A stretch of DNA of 64,000 nucleotides. Source: Microbacterium lacticum. GTDB taxonomy: Bacteria; Actinomycetota; Actinomycetes; Actinomycetales; Microbacteriaceae. The notes under the pieces are model-generated. The model saw only the letters and a list, made by a program, of their open reading frames with translations, was not told the DNA's origin and did not search any database. Below, one piece after another: positions 7,603 through 15,697 of the stretch. Location of the stretch: the NCBI RefSeq assembly GCF_006716815.1, contig NZ_VFPS01000006.1, positions 1 through 64,000 on the forward strand, written 5' to 3'. Position numbers and translations under genes: made by a program. Position 1 is the first letter of the stretch. Each line of letters opens with the position of its first letter.

Positions 7603-7665
7603 CCTGATCGATCCCGGAGAGCCCGGGTCACCCGCCGATTCAATGCATAGGGGACACTAGACCCC

Positions 7666-7767
7666 ATGTCCCTGCACATCACCGACGACGCGGCTGCCGA
7701 CGCGCTGCTCACCGCCAACCCGCTGGCGCTGCTGATCGGCATGCTGCTCGACCAGCAGGTGCGCTGA
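7666..7767 (+). pseudogene. 5' fragment B of the HhH-GPD gene
   Basis: The ATG opens a 33-codon frame, MSLHITDDAAADALLTANP to LIGMLLDQQVR, then a stop. Over 92 bp it is about 84% identical by my alignment to the start of the gene at 10777, and most differences are at third codon positions. The copy therefore evolved as a working gene before being cut. Homology ends after CAGCAGGT at 7760, within a few bases of the breakpoint in fragment A. ACGTAGTG at 7770-7777 follows as in fragment A. Confidence 0.8.
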
Positions 7768-7804
7768 CCACGTAGTGCGCACACCCGAGGGCTTGTGAGC
7801 ATCT

Positions 7805-7821
7805 TGTACAAGTTGTACCAT
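7805..7821 (+). promoter_or_regulatory. YefM-type operator overlapping the antitoxin promoter
   Basis: TGTACA (7805-7810) and TGTACC (7814-7819) lie 9 bp apart. TGTACA motifs are the known core of the E. coli yefM-yoeB operator. The second overlaps the -10 box TACCAT (7816-7821), whose last T is 7 nt before the antitoxin ATG, so binding would block a leaderless promoter. Confidence 0.6.
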
Positions 7822-7827
7822 TAGTGC

Positions 7828-8076
7828 ATGACATCGATCACCCTCTCCGAGTTCCGCGCACGCCAGAGCGACTACATCGCCGCAGCGCAACGTGAGCCCG
7901 TCGAAATCACGTCCCGAGGCGTAGGGCGTCGAGCGGTCGTCGTATCAGCGGACTTCTTCGACCGGGCGCTGGAAGCGCTGGAGGATCAGGCGGATATCCG
8001 TGCCGCCGCAGCCGCCCGCAATGAAAGCGATCCCCGTGTAGCTCACGCGGATGTGATGGCCGAGTTCGGCCTCTGA
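7828..8076 (+). CDS. Phd/YefM family antitoxin
   Basis: An 82-residue protein with the family signature: ITLSEFRARQSDYIAAAQREPVEITSRGVGRRAVVVSADFF, the DNA-binding beta-hairpin part of Phd/YefM, then an acidic C-terminal tail (ALEDQADIRAAAAARNE ... DVMAEFGL) of the kind that wraps the toxin. Its stop TGA is inside the 5-bp duplication TCTGA made by the IS1634-family insertion. Without the IS, the toxin GTG would start only 9 nt after this stop, so the pair was a normal operon. Confidence 0.88.
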   Translation: MTSITLSEFRARQSDYIAAAQREPVEITSRGVGRRAVVVSADFFDRALEALEDQADIRAAAAARNESDPRVAHADVMAEFGL

Positions 8077-9725
8077 CCTGGATCGTGTCACCGTCGGGTG
8101 ATTTCGCGGGTTGAGGATCGTTGAGGCTTGATTTTCCGGGGGTGTTGGTGCCTCGTGCGGGGCACTAACGGCGTCGATCTAGACTCGCTCGGTGGGGTGG
8201 TTCGTGCGGAAGGTGCGCACCGCGTCGGGTGCGACGGCGGTGCAGATCGCGTCGAAGACCCGTGGTGTGCGGACGATCGTGGAGCACCTCGGCTCCGCGC
8301 ACGACGATGAGCAGCTCGCGGTGCTGGTCGCGATCGCGCGGGAGCGGATCGCGGAGCTGGCCGGGCATGTCCCGTTCGATCTGGACGGGCTGGGCGCGAC
8401 GCCGCCGGCCACGACCGCGCCGACGGTGACCGGGTCGAGGTCCAGGTTGTTGTGGGATGTCCTCGAGGACGCCTACGCCCGTCTCGGGTTCGACGCGGTC
8501 GGCAACGACACATTCAAGAAGCTGGTCCTGGCCCGCGTCGTCGAGCCGACCAGCAAGGCGGACACGCTGCGGGTGTGGGACGAGCTTGGTGTCCCGGGTG
8601 CGCCGTCGCTGTCGACCGTGTGGCGGACCCTCGCCCGCAGCGTTGAGCAGGACTGGCGGTCGAAGATCGCCGCCGCAGCCTACGCGCATGCGACCCGATC
8701 TGGCCCGCTCACCGTCGTGCTCTACGACGTCACCACCCTCTACTTCGAGGCGGAGCGTGAAGACAAGCTCCGCAAGGTCGGGATGAGCAAAGAGCGCCGC
8801 GTCGACCCGCAGATCCTCGTCGGCCTCCTCGTGGACCAGGGCGGGTTCCCCCTCGAAGTCCACGAGTTCGCGGGCAACAGGGGCGAGACCCTCACCCTGC
8901 TGCCCGTCCTCGACCAGTTCCGCGAACGTCACTCCGCGACTGAGGTCGTGGTCGTCGCGGACGCCGGCATGCTGTCCGCAGCGAACCTGAACCGGCTGGA
9001 GGACGCCGGGTTCGGTTTCATCGTCGGCTCCCGCACCTCCTCCGCGCCATACGATCTCGCCGAGCACTACGCGACCGTCGGGAACATCGTCACCGATGGG
9101 GAGACGGTCGAGACCACCCGAACCATGGGTGCGGGTGTGAACGCGCGGGAGCGGCGAGTGGTGTGGCAGTACTCCCACAAGCGGAAGATCCGCGACAACA
9201 TCACGTTGAACAAGCAGATCGAACGCGCCGAGCAGATCGCTGCCGGCACCCGCCCGGCGAAGAAGGACCGGTTCGTCACCCTCGGCACGGGGCCCGGCGT
9301 GAACTGGGCAAGAGTCGAGAAGGCCCGCGAATACATCGGCCTCAAGGGGTACGTCACCAACCTCAGCACCGCGACGGCTTCCGCTGCAGAGATCGTGGCG
9401 GCCTACCATGACCTGTTCCAGGTCGAGGCGACGTTCCGGATGGCGAAGACCGACCTGCGGGCGAGGCCGATGTTCGCGTCGACCGCGGACTCGATCCACG
9501 CGCACCTCACCGTCGTGTTCTGCGCTCTCGCGATCAGCCGGCACCTCTACAAGACCACCGGCGTGACGGTCCGCCGTATCGTCCGCGCGCTGCGCCCGCT
9601 GCGTGACGTCACGATCACCATCGACGGACACGAACTCACCGCGACCACCCCGCCAACGGGGGAAGCCGCCGACATCATCGCCGCACTCCGGCCGGGCGTG
9701 GGGCACTAATCTGACACGATCCAGG
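8077..9725 (+). mobile_element. IS1634-family insertion sequence inside a toxin-antitoxin operon
   Basis: A 1649-bp element with perfect 14-bp terminal inverted repeats CCTGGATCGTGTCA (8077-8090) and TGACACGATCCAGG (9712-9725), flanked by the 5-bp direct repeat TCTGA (8072-8076, 9726-9730). It landed exactly at the antitoxin stop codon and left both toxin and antitoxin frames intact. The 10-mer GGGGCACTAA occurs near both ends (8159 and 9700). Confidence 0.9.
8192..9709 (+). CDS. IS1634-family DDE transposase
   Basis: A 505-residue transposase of usual family length. The catalytic domain shows the first Asp in VVLYDVTTLYFE, the second in EVVVVADAGMLS, and the third acidic residue in DLFQVEATFRMAKTDL, the region typical of IS4/IS1634 transposases. 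The C-terminal part contains AHLTVVFCALAISRHLYKTTG. It starts at a GTG (VGWFVRKVRTASG) with no strong ribosome-binding site. No truncation is visible, so the element may be active. Confidence 0.9.
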   Translation: MGWFVRKVRTASGATAVQIASKTRGVRTIVEHLGSAHDDEQLAVLVAIARERIAELAGHVPFDLDGLGATPPATTAPTVTGSRSRLLWDVLEDAYARLGFDAVGNDTFKKLVLARVVEPTSKADTLRVWDELGVPGAPSLSTVWRTLARSVEQDWRSKIAAAAYAHATRSGPLTVVLYDVTTLYFEAEREDKLRKVGMSKERRVDPQILVGLLVDQGGFPLEVHEFAGNRGETLTLLPVLDQFRERHSATEVVVVADAGMLSAANLNRLEDAGFGFIVGSRTSSAPYDLAEHYATVGNIVTDGETVETTRTMGAGVNARERRVVWQYSHKRKIRDNITLNKQIERAEQIAAGTRPAKKDRFVTLGTGPGVNWARVEKAREYIGLKGYVTNLSTATASAAEIVAAYHDLFQVEATFRMAKTDLRARPMFASTADSIHAHLTVVFCALAISRHLYKTTGVTVRRIVRALRPLRDVTITIDGHELTATTPPTGEAADIIAALRPGVGH

Positions 9726-9739
9726 TCTGATCACCGCTC

Positions 9740-9997
9740 GTGCGGTATGAGATCAGGTATGCGCAATCAGCATTGAAGTCGCTGCGCAAGCTCGACCGTG
9801 GGATCGCACGACGCATCCTCTCCGCCATCGACGCACTCGCGCTTGACCCCAGACCTCACGGCTGCAAGCAGCTCACGGGCGGCAGCGGCGAGATGCGCAT
9901 CCGCGTCGGCGACTACCGCGTCATCTACGACGTCAACGATGGCGAGGTGGTGATCCTCGTGTTGGCGATCGGTCACCGCCGCGAGGTCTACCGCTGA
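9740..9997 (+). CDS. RelE/ParE family toxin
   Basis: An 85-residue protein of the RelE/ParE fold, starting at a GTG: YEIRYAQSALKSLRKLDRGIARRILSAIDAL, then the core strands GEMRIRVGDYRVIYDVNDGEVVILVLAIGHRREVYR, whose basic/aromatic C-terminus is typical of ribosome-dependent RelE mRNA interferases. It is the partner of the Phd/YefM antitoxin at 7828, from which an IS now separates it by 1.66 kb. Expression must now come from the IS end or from read-through, which may weaken co-regulation. Confidence 0.87.
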   Translation: MRYEIRYAQSALKSLRKLDRGIARRILSAIDALALDPRPHGCKQLTGGSGEMRIRVGDYRVIYDVNDGEVVILVLAIGHRREVYR

Positions 9998-10025
9998 GCC
10001 TCCACCACGAATGGACATCTGACCG

Positions 10026-10772
10026 ATGCAAGAACACACGCTCTCGGGCGGGAACGCCACTGACCGCGTCCTGCACGTCGGAGAAACAGTGCGCAAGCCG
10101 TGGACCGCCGCCACACCCAGTGTGACGGCGTTCGTCCGGGCGGTCCTTACGGCTGGTGTGGATGTTCCCCAGCCTCTCGGGAAAGACGAGGATGGGCGCT
10201 CAGTTCAAGAGTTCGTTCACGGGACGAGAGCCATGGATCTGGCGCCCATGGCTCTCGACGATCTGACGCGGGTCGGGTCGATTGTGCGCGCCATCCACGA
10301 TGCAAGCGCGGAGTTCATACCGCCGGAGAACGCGACGTGGGAGAGTGCCATACCTGCGCCGGGGTGTGAGCTTGTGTGCCACAACGACCTCGCACCGTGG
10401 AACCTCATCATCGGCGAGCGATGGGTCTTCATCGACTGGGATGCCGCAGCGCCGAGCACACGCCTGTGGGACCTGGCATACGCAACGCAGGCCTTCACAC
10501 TGAATGATCCGAGCCAGTCGCCGCACGCCGCAGCCCGCAACCTCGCCGCATTCGTCGATGGCTACGGTGCGGACGAGGCGACTCGCACAGCGCTACCAGC
10601 GGAGATGGGTCGAAGGGCTGCTGCGATGCACACATTGTTGAAGGATGCAGCCCCCGCTGGCCGGGAGCCGTGGGCATCCATGTACGTCAATGGTCACGGC
10701 GCGCATTGGTCGGCAGCAACACGCTACGTCGAGGCACACCAGGACATCTGGCTGAACGCACTGGCAGACTGA
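10026..10772 (+). CDS. Aminoglycoside phosphotransferase (APH) family kinase
   Basis: A 248-residue kinase-like protein. The Brenner-type catalytic loop CHNDLAPWNLI (H119, N120, D121, N126) and the metal-binding WVFIDWDAAAPSTRLWDLAY (D137 region) are intact. The N-terminal lobe is short (LSGGNATDRVLHVGETVRKP). The substrate cannot be told; many such proteins phosphorylate small molecules other than aminoglycosides, so resistance is not implied. It ends 4 nt before the HhH-GPD start and is the last cargo gene of the island. Confidence 0.78.
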   Translation: MQEHTLSGGNATDRVLHVGETVRKPWTAATPSVTAFVRAVLTAGVDVPQPLGKDEDGRSVQEFVHGTRAMDLAPMALDDLTRVGSIVRAIHDASAEFIPPENATWESAIPAPGCELVCHNDLAPWNLIIGERWVFIDWDAAAPSTRLWDLAYATQAFTLNDPSQSPHAAARNLAAFVDGYGADEATRTALPAEMGRRAAAMHTLLKDAAPAGREPWASMYVNGHGAHWSAATRYVEAHQDIWLNALAD

Positions 10773-10776
10773 ACAC

Positions 10777-11346
10777 ATGCCCGACCTGCACATCACCGGC
10801 GACGCCGCCGCCGACACCCTCCTCACCGAGAACCCCCTCGCACTCCTGATCGGCATGCTCCTCGACCAGCAGGTCGCGATGGAGACGGCGTTCACCGGGC
10901 CGCTGAAGATCGAGCAGCGCACCGGGTCGATGGATGCCGCGGCGATCGCCGCGTACGATCCGGATGCCCTGGCATCCGTCTTCAAGGAGACGCCGGCCGT
11001 GCACCGCTTTCCCGGGTCGATGGCCGCGCGGGTTCAGTCGCTGTGCCAGGCGCTCGTCGACGACTGGGGTGGCGACGCCGCGGCGCTGTGGACGGAGGGC
11101 GACCCGGATGGGGCGACGGTGCTGAAGCGGCTCAAGGCGCTGCCCGGTTTCGGCGAGCAGAAGGCGAAGATCTTCCTCGCGCTGCTGGGCAAGCAGTACG
11201 GCTTCACCGGGGAAGGCTGGCGCGAGGCATCCGCCCCGTATGGCGAAGACGGGTCGTTCCGGTCGGTCGCCGACATCACCTCGCCGGAGTCGCTGACGAA
11301 GGTGCGCGAGTTCAAGCGCGCCGCGAAGGCGGCCGCCAAGGGCTGA
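10777..11346 (+). CDS. HhH-GPD-type base excision DNA repair protein, complete copy
   Basis: A 189-residue protein of the actinobacterial 'uncharacterised HhH-GPD family' (TIGR03252 type). The N-terminus LHITGDAAADTLLTENPLALLIGMLLDQQVAME is followed by the helix-hairpin-helix LKALPGFGEQKAKIFLALLG (residues 120-139). The catalytic Asp of true glycosylases cannot be placed with confidence. The gene's first ~100 bp recur at 6166 and 7666 with other genes in between. This complete copy therefore appears to have been rebuilt by, or displaced by, successive insertions. Confidence 0.83.
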   Translation: MPDLHITGDAAADTLLTENPLALLIGMLLDQQVAMETAFTGPLKIEQRTGSMDAAAIAAYDPDALASVFKETPAVHRFPGSMAARVQSLCQALVDDWGGDAAALWTEGDPDGATVLKRLKALPGFGEQKAKIFLALLGKQYGFTGEGWREASAPYGEDGSFRSVADITSPESLTKVREFKRAAKAAAKG

Positions 11347-11392
11347 GCCCCGGCGGCTTCGGCCCTGCCCGCGCCGCGGGCCGCCAGCCGCC

Positions 11393-11474
11393 TCACCGAG
11401 GCAGGAGAAATCACCGAGGCAGGACGGATGCCTGGGGTTCGGTCCTGCCTCCGTGATATCTCCTGCGTCCGTAA
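11393..11474. repeat. 82-bp palindromic repeat, copy 1
   Basis: An imperfect palindrome whose left arm holds two direct copies of TCACCGAGGCAGGA, while the right arm holds the inverted pair (GTCCTGCCTCCGTGA and CTCCTGCGTCCGTAA). Copies of the same 82-bp length lie in the next two gaps (12376, 13030). It could form a long hairpin and may act as a terminator or a REP-type mobile repeat. Confidence 0.85.
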
Positions 11475-11495
11475 TGCCTGGCGCGATGCCACGGC

Positions 11496-11501
11496 TAGAG
11501 T
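11496..11501 (+). promoter_or_regulatory. -10 box TAGAGT, leaderless
   Basis: The last T is 7 nt before the ATG at 11508. Confidence 0.65.
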
Positions 11502-11507
11502 CGGGGC

Positions 11508-12350
11508 ATGCGCACTCACCTGAGATGGCTCATCCCGCTCGCGCTCGCGCCGCTCGTGTACGTGCTGTGCGTGTGGGGTGCGCAGGTGATCACCGCGCCT
11601 GCGAGGGACGCGTCTTCCGCCGGCACGATCCCACCGGGCGCGGCACTCGGCGGACTGGGTCTCCTTGTTTTGGGGGCCGCCGTGCCCCTCATCCTCTTGG
11701 TGATCGCGCTCGGGCAAGGCGTCTCTGTGCACCGCCGCGCGCGGCGGCGGAAAGGCCATTTCACTCGAGCGGAGCTCTCACAGATGGGCGAAAAGCAAGC
11801 GCACGCTCAAGCGTGGGAGAACGCGCGCGCGTTTCGTCGAACGCTTCTTTCCGGCAACGTCCCGGCGTCCGTCGACCAGTGGAATGTGCCGCCGTATGCC
11901 GGAGAACGGTTCTTCGCCGCCGTCCCGATGACGTATGCCCGCTACTACGGCCAAGACGTGCACTACTCGAGCGGCGGCGGCTTCGCTTACGGGCATCCGG
12001 CCTTCGTCATCGGCGCGATGGCGGTGAGCGGAATCGCGAACGGGATCGCCCGCTCGAACGCCCGCGCTCAGGCAGCCGAGCAATGGCGAGACTGGCAGAC
12101 GGCGCACGTACTCGTGAGCAACCGGCGCCTGGTCGTCAACGCGTCAGGTCGGTGGTTGAGCTTCGATTACGGCGCGATCACCGCGGTCTTTCCGGAGGTC
12201 CGCGAGCTCACGCTGGTCTGCCAGTTCCCCGACAGCTCCCCGCTGCTCTTGCAGGGATCTCATTCTCCCCTCGCCGCCATCATGACGACTTTCGCCACGC
12301 ACGGGCGCGACGGGCTGGCGCGTCACCCCAGTCTTCTCGCGCTCGATTGA
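11508..12350 (+). CDS. Hypothetical membrane protein with PH-like C-terminal domain
   Basis: A 280-residue protein. Two N-terminal membrane helices (LIPLALAPLVYVLCVWGAQV and GLGLLVLGAAVPLILLVIALG) are followed by a basic cytoplasmic stretch, a Gly/Tyr-rich middle, and a C-terminal beta-rich segment, AHVLVSNRRLVVNASGRWLSFDYGAITAVFPEVRELTLVCQF. The last resembles the 'turns a reading on a surface' core of YokE/PH-like bacterial domains. Function unknown. It is flanked on both sides by the 82-bp palindromic repeats. Confidence 0.65.
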   Translation: MRTHLRWLIPLALAPLVYVLCVWGAQVITAPARDASSAGTIPPGAALGGLGLLVLGAAVPLILLVIALGQGVSVHRRARRRKGHFTRAELSQMGEKQAHAQAWENARAFRRTLLSGNVPASVDQWNVPPYAGERFFAAVPMTYARYYGQDVHYSSGGGFAYGHPAFVIGAMAVSGIANGIARSNARAQAAEQWRDWQTAHVLVSNRRLVVNASGRWLSFDYGAITAVFPEVRELTLVCQFPDSSPLLLQGSHSPLAAIMTTFATHGRDGLARHPSLLALD

Positions 12351-12375
12351 GCGCCGACCCGCGCCGCGGGCGGCG

Positions 12376-12457
12376 TCACCGAGGCAGGAAAAATCACCGA
12401 GGCAGGACGGTTGCCGGGGTTTCCGTCCTGCGTGCGTGATATCTCCTGCGTCGGTGA
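12376..12457. repeat. 82-bp palindromic repeat, copy 2
   Basis: Same architecture as 11393-11474: TCACCGAGGCAGGA twice, then the inverted pair, ending GTCGGTGA. It sits 26 bp after the stop of the upstream gene. Confidence 0.85.
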
Positions 12458-12532
12458 TGCCCGGTCAGGCCTGGTGAGGCACGGCGCGGGATGCCTCAGG
12501 CGCTCTTTCCCTGCACCGGGACGGGCGGCGGC

Positions 12533-12538
12533 TAGCAT
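12533..12538 (+). promoter_or_regulatory. -10 box TAGCAT, leaderless
   Basis: The last T is 7 nt before the GTG at 12545. Confidence 0.62.
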
Positions 12539-12544
12539 CGACGA

Positions 12545-13007
12545 GTGTTCGAGACCCGAAGCATCGCGCCGGATGTGACCGTGCGGATCGTCCAGCCGGG
12601 CGACGCCGCCGTGCTCGCCGAGGCCTATCGGCGCAACAGGGAGCACCTCGCTCCGTGGGAGCCGCTCCGCGACGAGGGGTTCTTCAGCGAGCGCTTCCAA
12701 CGGGAGGACATCGAACGCAGACTCATCGCCACGGCGGCCGGCGAGGGATATCCCCTCGCCCTCGTCGACGGCACGGAGATCATCGGCCGGTTCAACCTCG
12801 CCGGGATCAGCCGCGGCCCGTTTCAGAGCGCCGGCCTCGGCTATTGGGTCGACCGGAACCACCTGGGCAGAGGCCTCGCCTCCGCGGCGGTCGGTGCGAT
12901 CGTGGCGGAAGCCCGCGACACCCTTCGCCTGCACCGCATCGAGGCCAGCACGCTGGTGCACAACACCGCTTCTCAACAGCCTCTACCAGGTCGTCCTGCA
13001 CGACTAG
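12545..13007 (+). pseudogene. RimJ/RimL-type GNAT acetyltransferase with internal deletion
   Basis: The first ~145 residues are a normal GNAT: VTVRIVQPGDAAVLAEAYRRNREHLAPWEP, the acetyl-CoA site NHLGRGLASAAVGAIVAEA, and RLHRIEASTLVHNTAS. In the family the next part is about RVLEKNGF...W.DH, but here the sequence jumps to CTCTACCAGGTCGTCCTGCA, which in another frame (12981-13007) reads LYQVVLHD-stop, the expected C-terminus. Roughly 30 codons are missing and the frame is shifted. The original frame instead runs into the next palindromic repeat (stop at 13093). Confidence 0.75.
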
Positions 13008-13029
13008 CCCCAGGCTCCGCCGCGGCGCA

Positions 13030-13111
13030 TCACCGAGGCAGGAGAAATCACCGAGGCAGGACGGTTACCGGGGCATCCATCCTGCCTGCGTGATTTCTCC
13101 TGCGTCCGTGA
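13030..13111. repeat. 82-bp palindromic repeat, copy 3
   Basis: Third 82-bp copy, ending CGTCCGTGA. It lies between the GNAT pseudogene and the convergent end of glyS, where it could serve as a bidirectional terminator. Confidence 0.85.
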
Positions 13112-13175
13112 CGTCCGCGCCGACCGCGCCCGTCCGCGCCGACCGCGCCCGCCCGCCGTGACGCGCGCCCGACCC

Positions 13176-14564
13176 TCAGGCCCCGCGCAGCCGCTCGCTC
13201 AAGAAGGCGACGAGCCCGTCGAGCGGCAGCCGCTCCTGCGCCATCGTGTCGCGGTCGCGCACGGTCACAGCGTCGTCGTCGAGCGAGTCGAAGTCGACCG
13301 TGACGCAGAACGGCGTGCCGATCTCGTCCTGACGGCGGTAGCGGCGGCCGATCGCGCCGGCGTCGTCGAAGTCGACGTTCCAGCCCTGCGCGCGCAGCGT
13401 GTCGGCTACCGAACGGGCCAGCGGCGAGAGCCGCTCGTTGCGCGAGAGCGGCAGCACGGCGACCTTCACCGGCGCGAGACGCGGGTCGAGGCGCAGCACG
13501 GTGCGGGTGTCGGTGCCGCCCTTCGCGTTCGGCACCTCCTCCTCGCGGTAGCTGTCGACGAGGAACGCCATCATCGAGCGCGTGAGACCGAACGACGGCT
13601 CGATCACGTACGGCACGTACTTCTCGCCGGATGCCTGGTCGAAGTACGTCAGCGACTGACCCGACGCCTCGGTGTGCGAGTTGAGGTCGTAGTCGGTGCG
13701 GTTGGCGACGCCCATGAGCTCGCCCCACTCCTTGCCCGGGAACCCGAAGCGGTACTCGACGTCGATCGTGCCGGCCGAGTAGTGCGCGCGATCGTCTTCG
13801 GGCACGTCGAACTGGCGCATGTTCTCGGGGTCGATCCCGAGGTCGACGAACCAGTTCCAACACGCGGCGACCCAGTGCTCGAACCACTCCTGCGCCTCGG
13901 CGGGCGGGGTGAAGAACTCGATCTCCATCTGCTCGAACTCGCGGGTACGGAAGATGAAGTTGCCGGGCGTGATCTCGTTGCGGAACGCCTTGCCCACCTG
14001 GCCGATGCCGAACGGCGGCTTCTTGCGCGAGGCGGTGAGCACGTTGGAGAAGTTCACGAAGATGCCCTGCGCGGTCTCGGGGCGCAGGAAGTACAGCCCC
14101 GACTCGTCGTCGACGACGCCGAGGTAGGTCTTCACGAGACCCGAGAACGCCTTCGGCTCGGTGTACTGGCCCTTCGTGCCGCAGTTCGGGCACGGGATGT
14201 CGGCGAGGCCGTTCTCGGCCTTCCGGCCCTTGCGCGCCTCGAAGTCCTCGATCAGGTTGTCGGCGCGGAAGCGCTTGTGGCAGTGCAGGCACTCCACGAG
14301 CGGGTCGGTGAACGTCGCGACGTGACCGGATGCCTCCCACACGCGCTTGGGCAGGATGATCGACGAGTCGAGGCCCACCATGTCGGCACGGCCGCGCACG
14401 AACGTCTGCCACCACTGCCGCCGGATGTTCTCCTTGAGTTCGGTGCCGAGGGGGCCGTAGTCCCACGCCGACCGGGAGCCGCCGTAGATCTCACCCGCCT
14501 GGAACACGAACCCGCGGTGACGGGCGAGGGCGATGACTTTGTCGAGGCGGGACTGCTCGGCCAC
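13176..14564 (-). CDS. glyS: Glycyl-tRNA synthetase (class II, alpha2 type)
   Basis: A 462-residue enzyme that charges tRNA-Gly. Class II motifs are clear: motif 1 area [19 protein letters not shown], motif 2 [28 protein letters not shown], and motif 3 [17 protein letters not shown] zinc knuckle CLHCHKRF...CPNCGTKG is inserted near residues 93-135. The C-terminal anticodon-binding domain starts at [11 protein letters not shown]. It starts at a GTG preceded by GGAGCCACC. Essential housekeeping gene, apparently transcribed alone; a perfect hairpin at 14604 separates it from the upstream gene. Confidence 0.95.
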   Translation of the reverse strand: MAEQSRLDKVIALARHRGFVFQAGEIYGGSRSAWDYGPLGTELKENIRRQWWQTFVRGRADMVGLDSSIILPKRVWEASGHVATFTDPLVECLHCHKRFRADNLIEDFEARKGRKAENGLADIPCPNCGTKGQYTEPKAFSGLVKTYLGVVDDESGLYFLRPETAQGIFVNFSNVLTASRKKPPFGIGQVGKAFRNEITPGNFIFRTREFEQMEIEFFTPPAEAQEWFEHWVAACWNWFVDLGIDPENMRQFDVPEDDRAHYSAGTIDVEYRFGFPGKEWGELMGVANRTDYDLNSHTEASGQSLTYFDQASGEKYVPYVIEPSFGLTRSMMAFLVDSYREEEVPNAKGGTDTRTVLRLDPRLAPVKVAVLPLSRNERLSPLARSVADTLRAQGWNVDFDDAGAIGRRYRRQDEIGTPFCVTVDFDSLDDDAVTVRDRDTMAQERLPLDGLVAFLSERLRGA

Positions 14565-14603
14565 GGTGGCTCCAATGGTCGCGTGCGCGGAGGGCGCGAA
14601 GAA

Positions 14604-14630
14604 GAGGGATGCCGCGACGCGGCATCCCTC
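14604..14630 (-). terminator. Perfect 13-bp hairpin after the aldo/keto reductase gene
   Basis: GAGGGATGCCGCG and CGCGGCATCCCTC flank a single A. Read leftward it follows the aldo/keto reductase stop and is succeeded by TTCTTC, a weak T-rich tail. Likely an intrinsic terminator that also insulates glyS. Confidence 0.6.
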
Positions 14631-14678
14631 GATTCTATCCGCGCCACCGTGTCGGTCATCGACGCGCGCGGCGCGCGA

Positions 14679-15614
14679 TCAGGGGATGCGGTGCCCCGCG
14701 GCGCGGAGCAGCTCGTACCACTCGGGGCGCGTCAGGGCGATGTCGGAGCCCTGCGCCGCGTCGGTGACGCGGCACGGCGTGGTGGTTCCGAGCACGACCT
14801 GCATCTGCGCGGGGTGGCGGGTGATCCAGGCGGTCGCGATCGCGAGCGGCGGCACGTCGTACTGGGCGGCGAGCCGGTCGATCACCGCGTTGAGCTCGGC
14901 GTAGGCGGGCGAACCGAGGAACACCCCGGCATCCGTCCCCGACTGCAGCGGCGACCACGCCTGGATCGTGATCTGGTGGAGGCGGCAGTAGTCGACGATG
15001 CCGCCGCCGTCCTCGGTGGCCGCCTGGGCGACCCCCGACATGTTCGCCGCGACGCCCTGCGCGATGATCGGCGAGTGCGGGAACGACAGCTGCAGCTGGT
15101 CGGCGACGATCGGCTGGCGCACCGACGCGCGCAGCAGGTCGATCTGGCGCGGCGTGTGGTTCGAGACGCCGAAGGCACGCACCTTCCCGCTCTGCTCGAG
15201 GTGGTCGAAAGCGCGGGCGACCTCGTCGGGGTCGACGAGCGGGTCGGGGCGGTGCAGCAGCAGGATGTCGATGTAGTCGGTGTCGAGCGCGGTGAGCGAT
15301 CCCTCGACCGAGGTGACGATGTGGTCGTAGGAGAAGTCGTAGTACGGACCGTCTTTGACGATGCCGGCCTTCGTCTGGATCGTGATCTCGGCGAGCTCGG
15401 ACGGGCTCAGGCGCAGCGCCTCGGCGAAGCGGCGCTCGCACGCGTGGAGCTCCGGACCGTAGATGTCGGCGTGGTCGAAGAAGTCGATGCCGGCGTCGCG
15501 CGCCGCCCCGACCAGGGTGCGCACCTCGTCGTCCGACGATTCGGCGATGCGCATGAGCCCGAGAACGACGTTCGGGACGGTGAGCGTGGTGGGTCCGAGG
15601 GGCACGGTCTTCAC
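14679..15614 (-). CDS. Aldo/keto reductase
   Basis: A 311-residue NADPH-dependent oxidoreductase of the YdhF-like group. TIM-barrel signatures: GIDFFDHADIYGPELHACERRFAEAL with the catalytic Asp and Tyr, ITIQTKAGIV with the catalytic Lys, and DILLLHRPDPLVDPDEVARAFDHLEQSGKVRAFGVSNHTPRQI with the catalytic His. The cofactor region near the C-terminus reads MQVVLGTTTPCRVTDA. It starts at GTG (VKTVPLGPTTLTV). The substrate cannot be told from sequence. Monocistronic between two leftward genes. Confidence 0.9.
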   Translation of the reverse strand: MKTVPLGPTTLTVPNVVLGLMRIAESSDDEVRTLVGAARDAGIDFFDHADIYGPELHACERRFAEALRLSPSELAEITIQTKAGIVKDGPYYDFSYDHIVTSVEGSLTALDTDYIDILLLHRPDPLVDPDEVARAFDHLEQSGKVRAFGVSNHTPRQIDLLRASVRQPIVADQLQLSFPHSPIIAQGVAANMSGVAQAATEDGGGIVDYCRLHQITIQAWSPLQSGTDAGVFLGSPAYAELNAVIDRLAAQYDVPPLAIATAWITRHPAQMQVVLGTTTPCRVTDAAQGSDIALTRPEWYELLRAAGHRIP

Positions 15615-15697
15615 AGCAGGGATCCGTCGATGCTAACCGCGTCGGTCTCACGGGTCGACCCCTGCCGCGGCTCGGAGCGGCCTGTCAGAGTGGCCGT

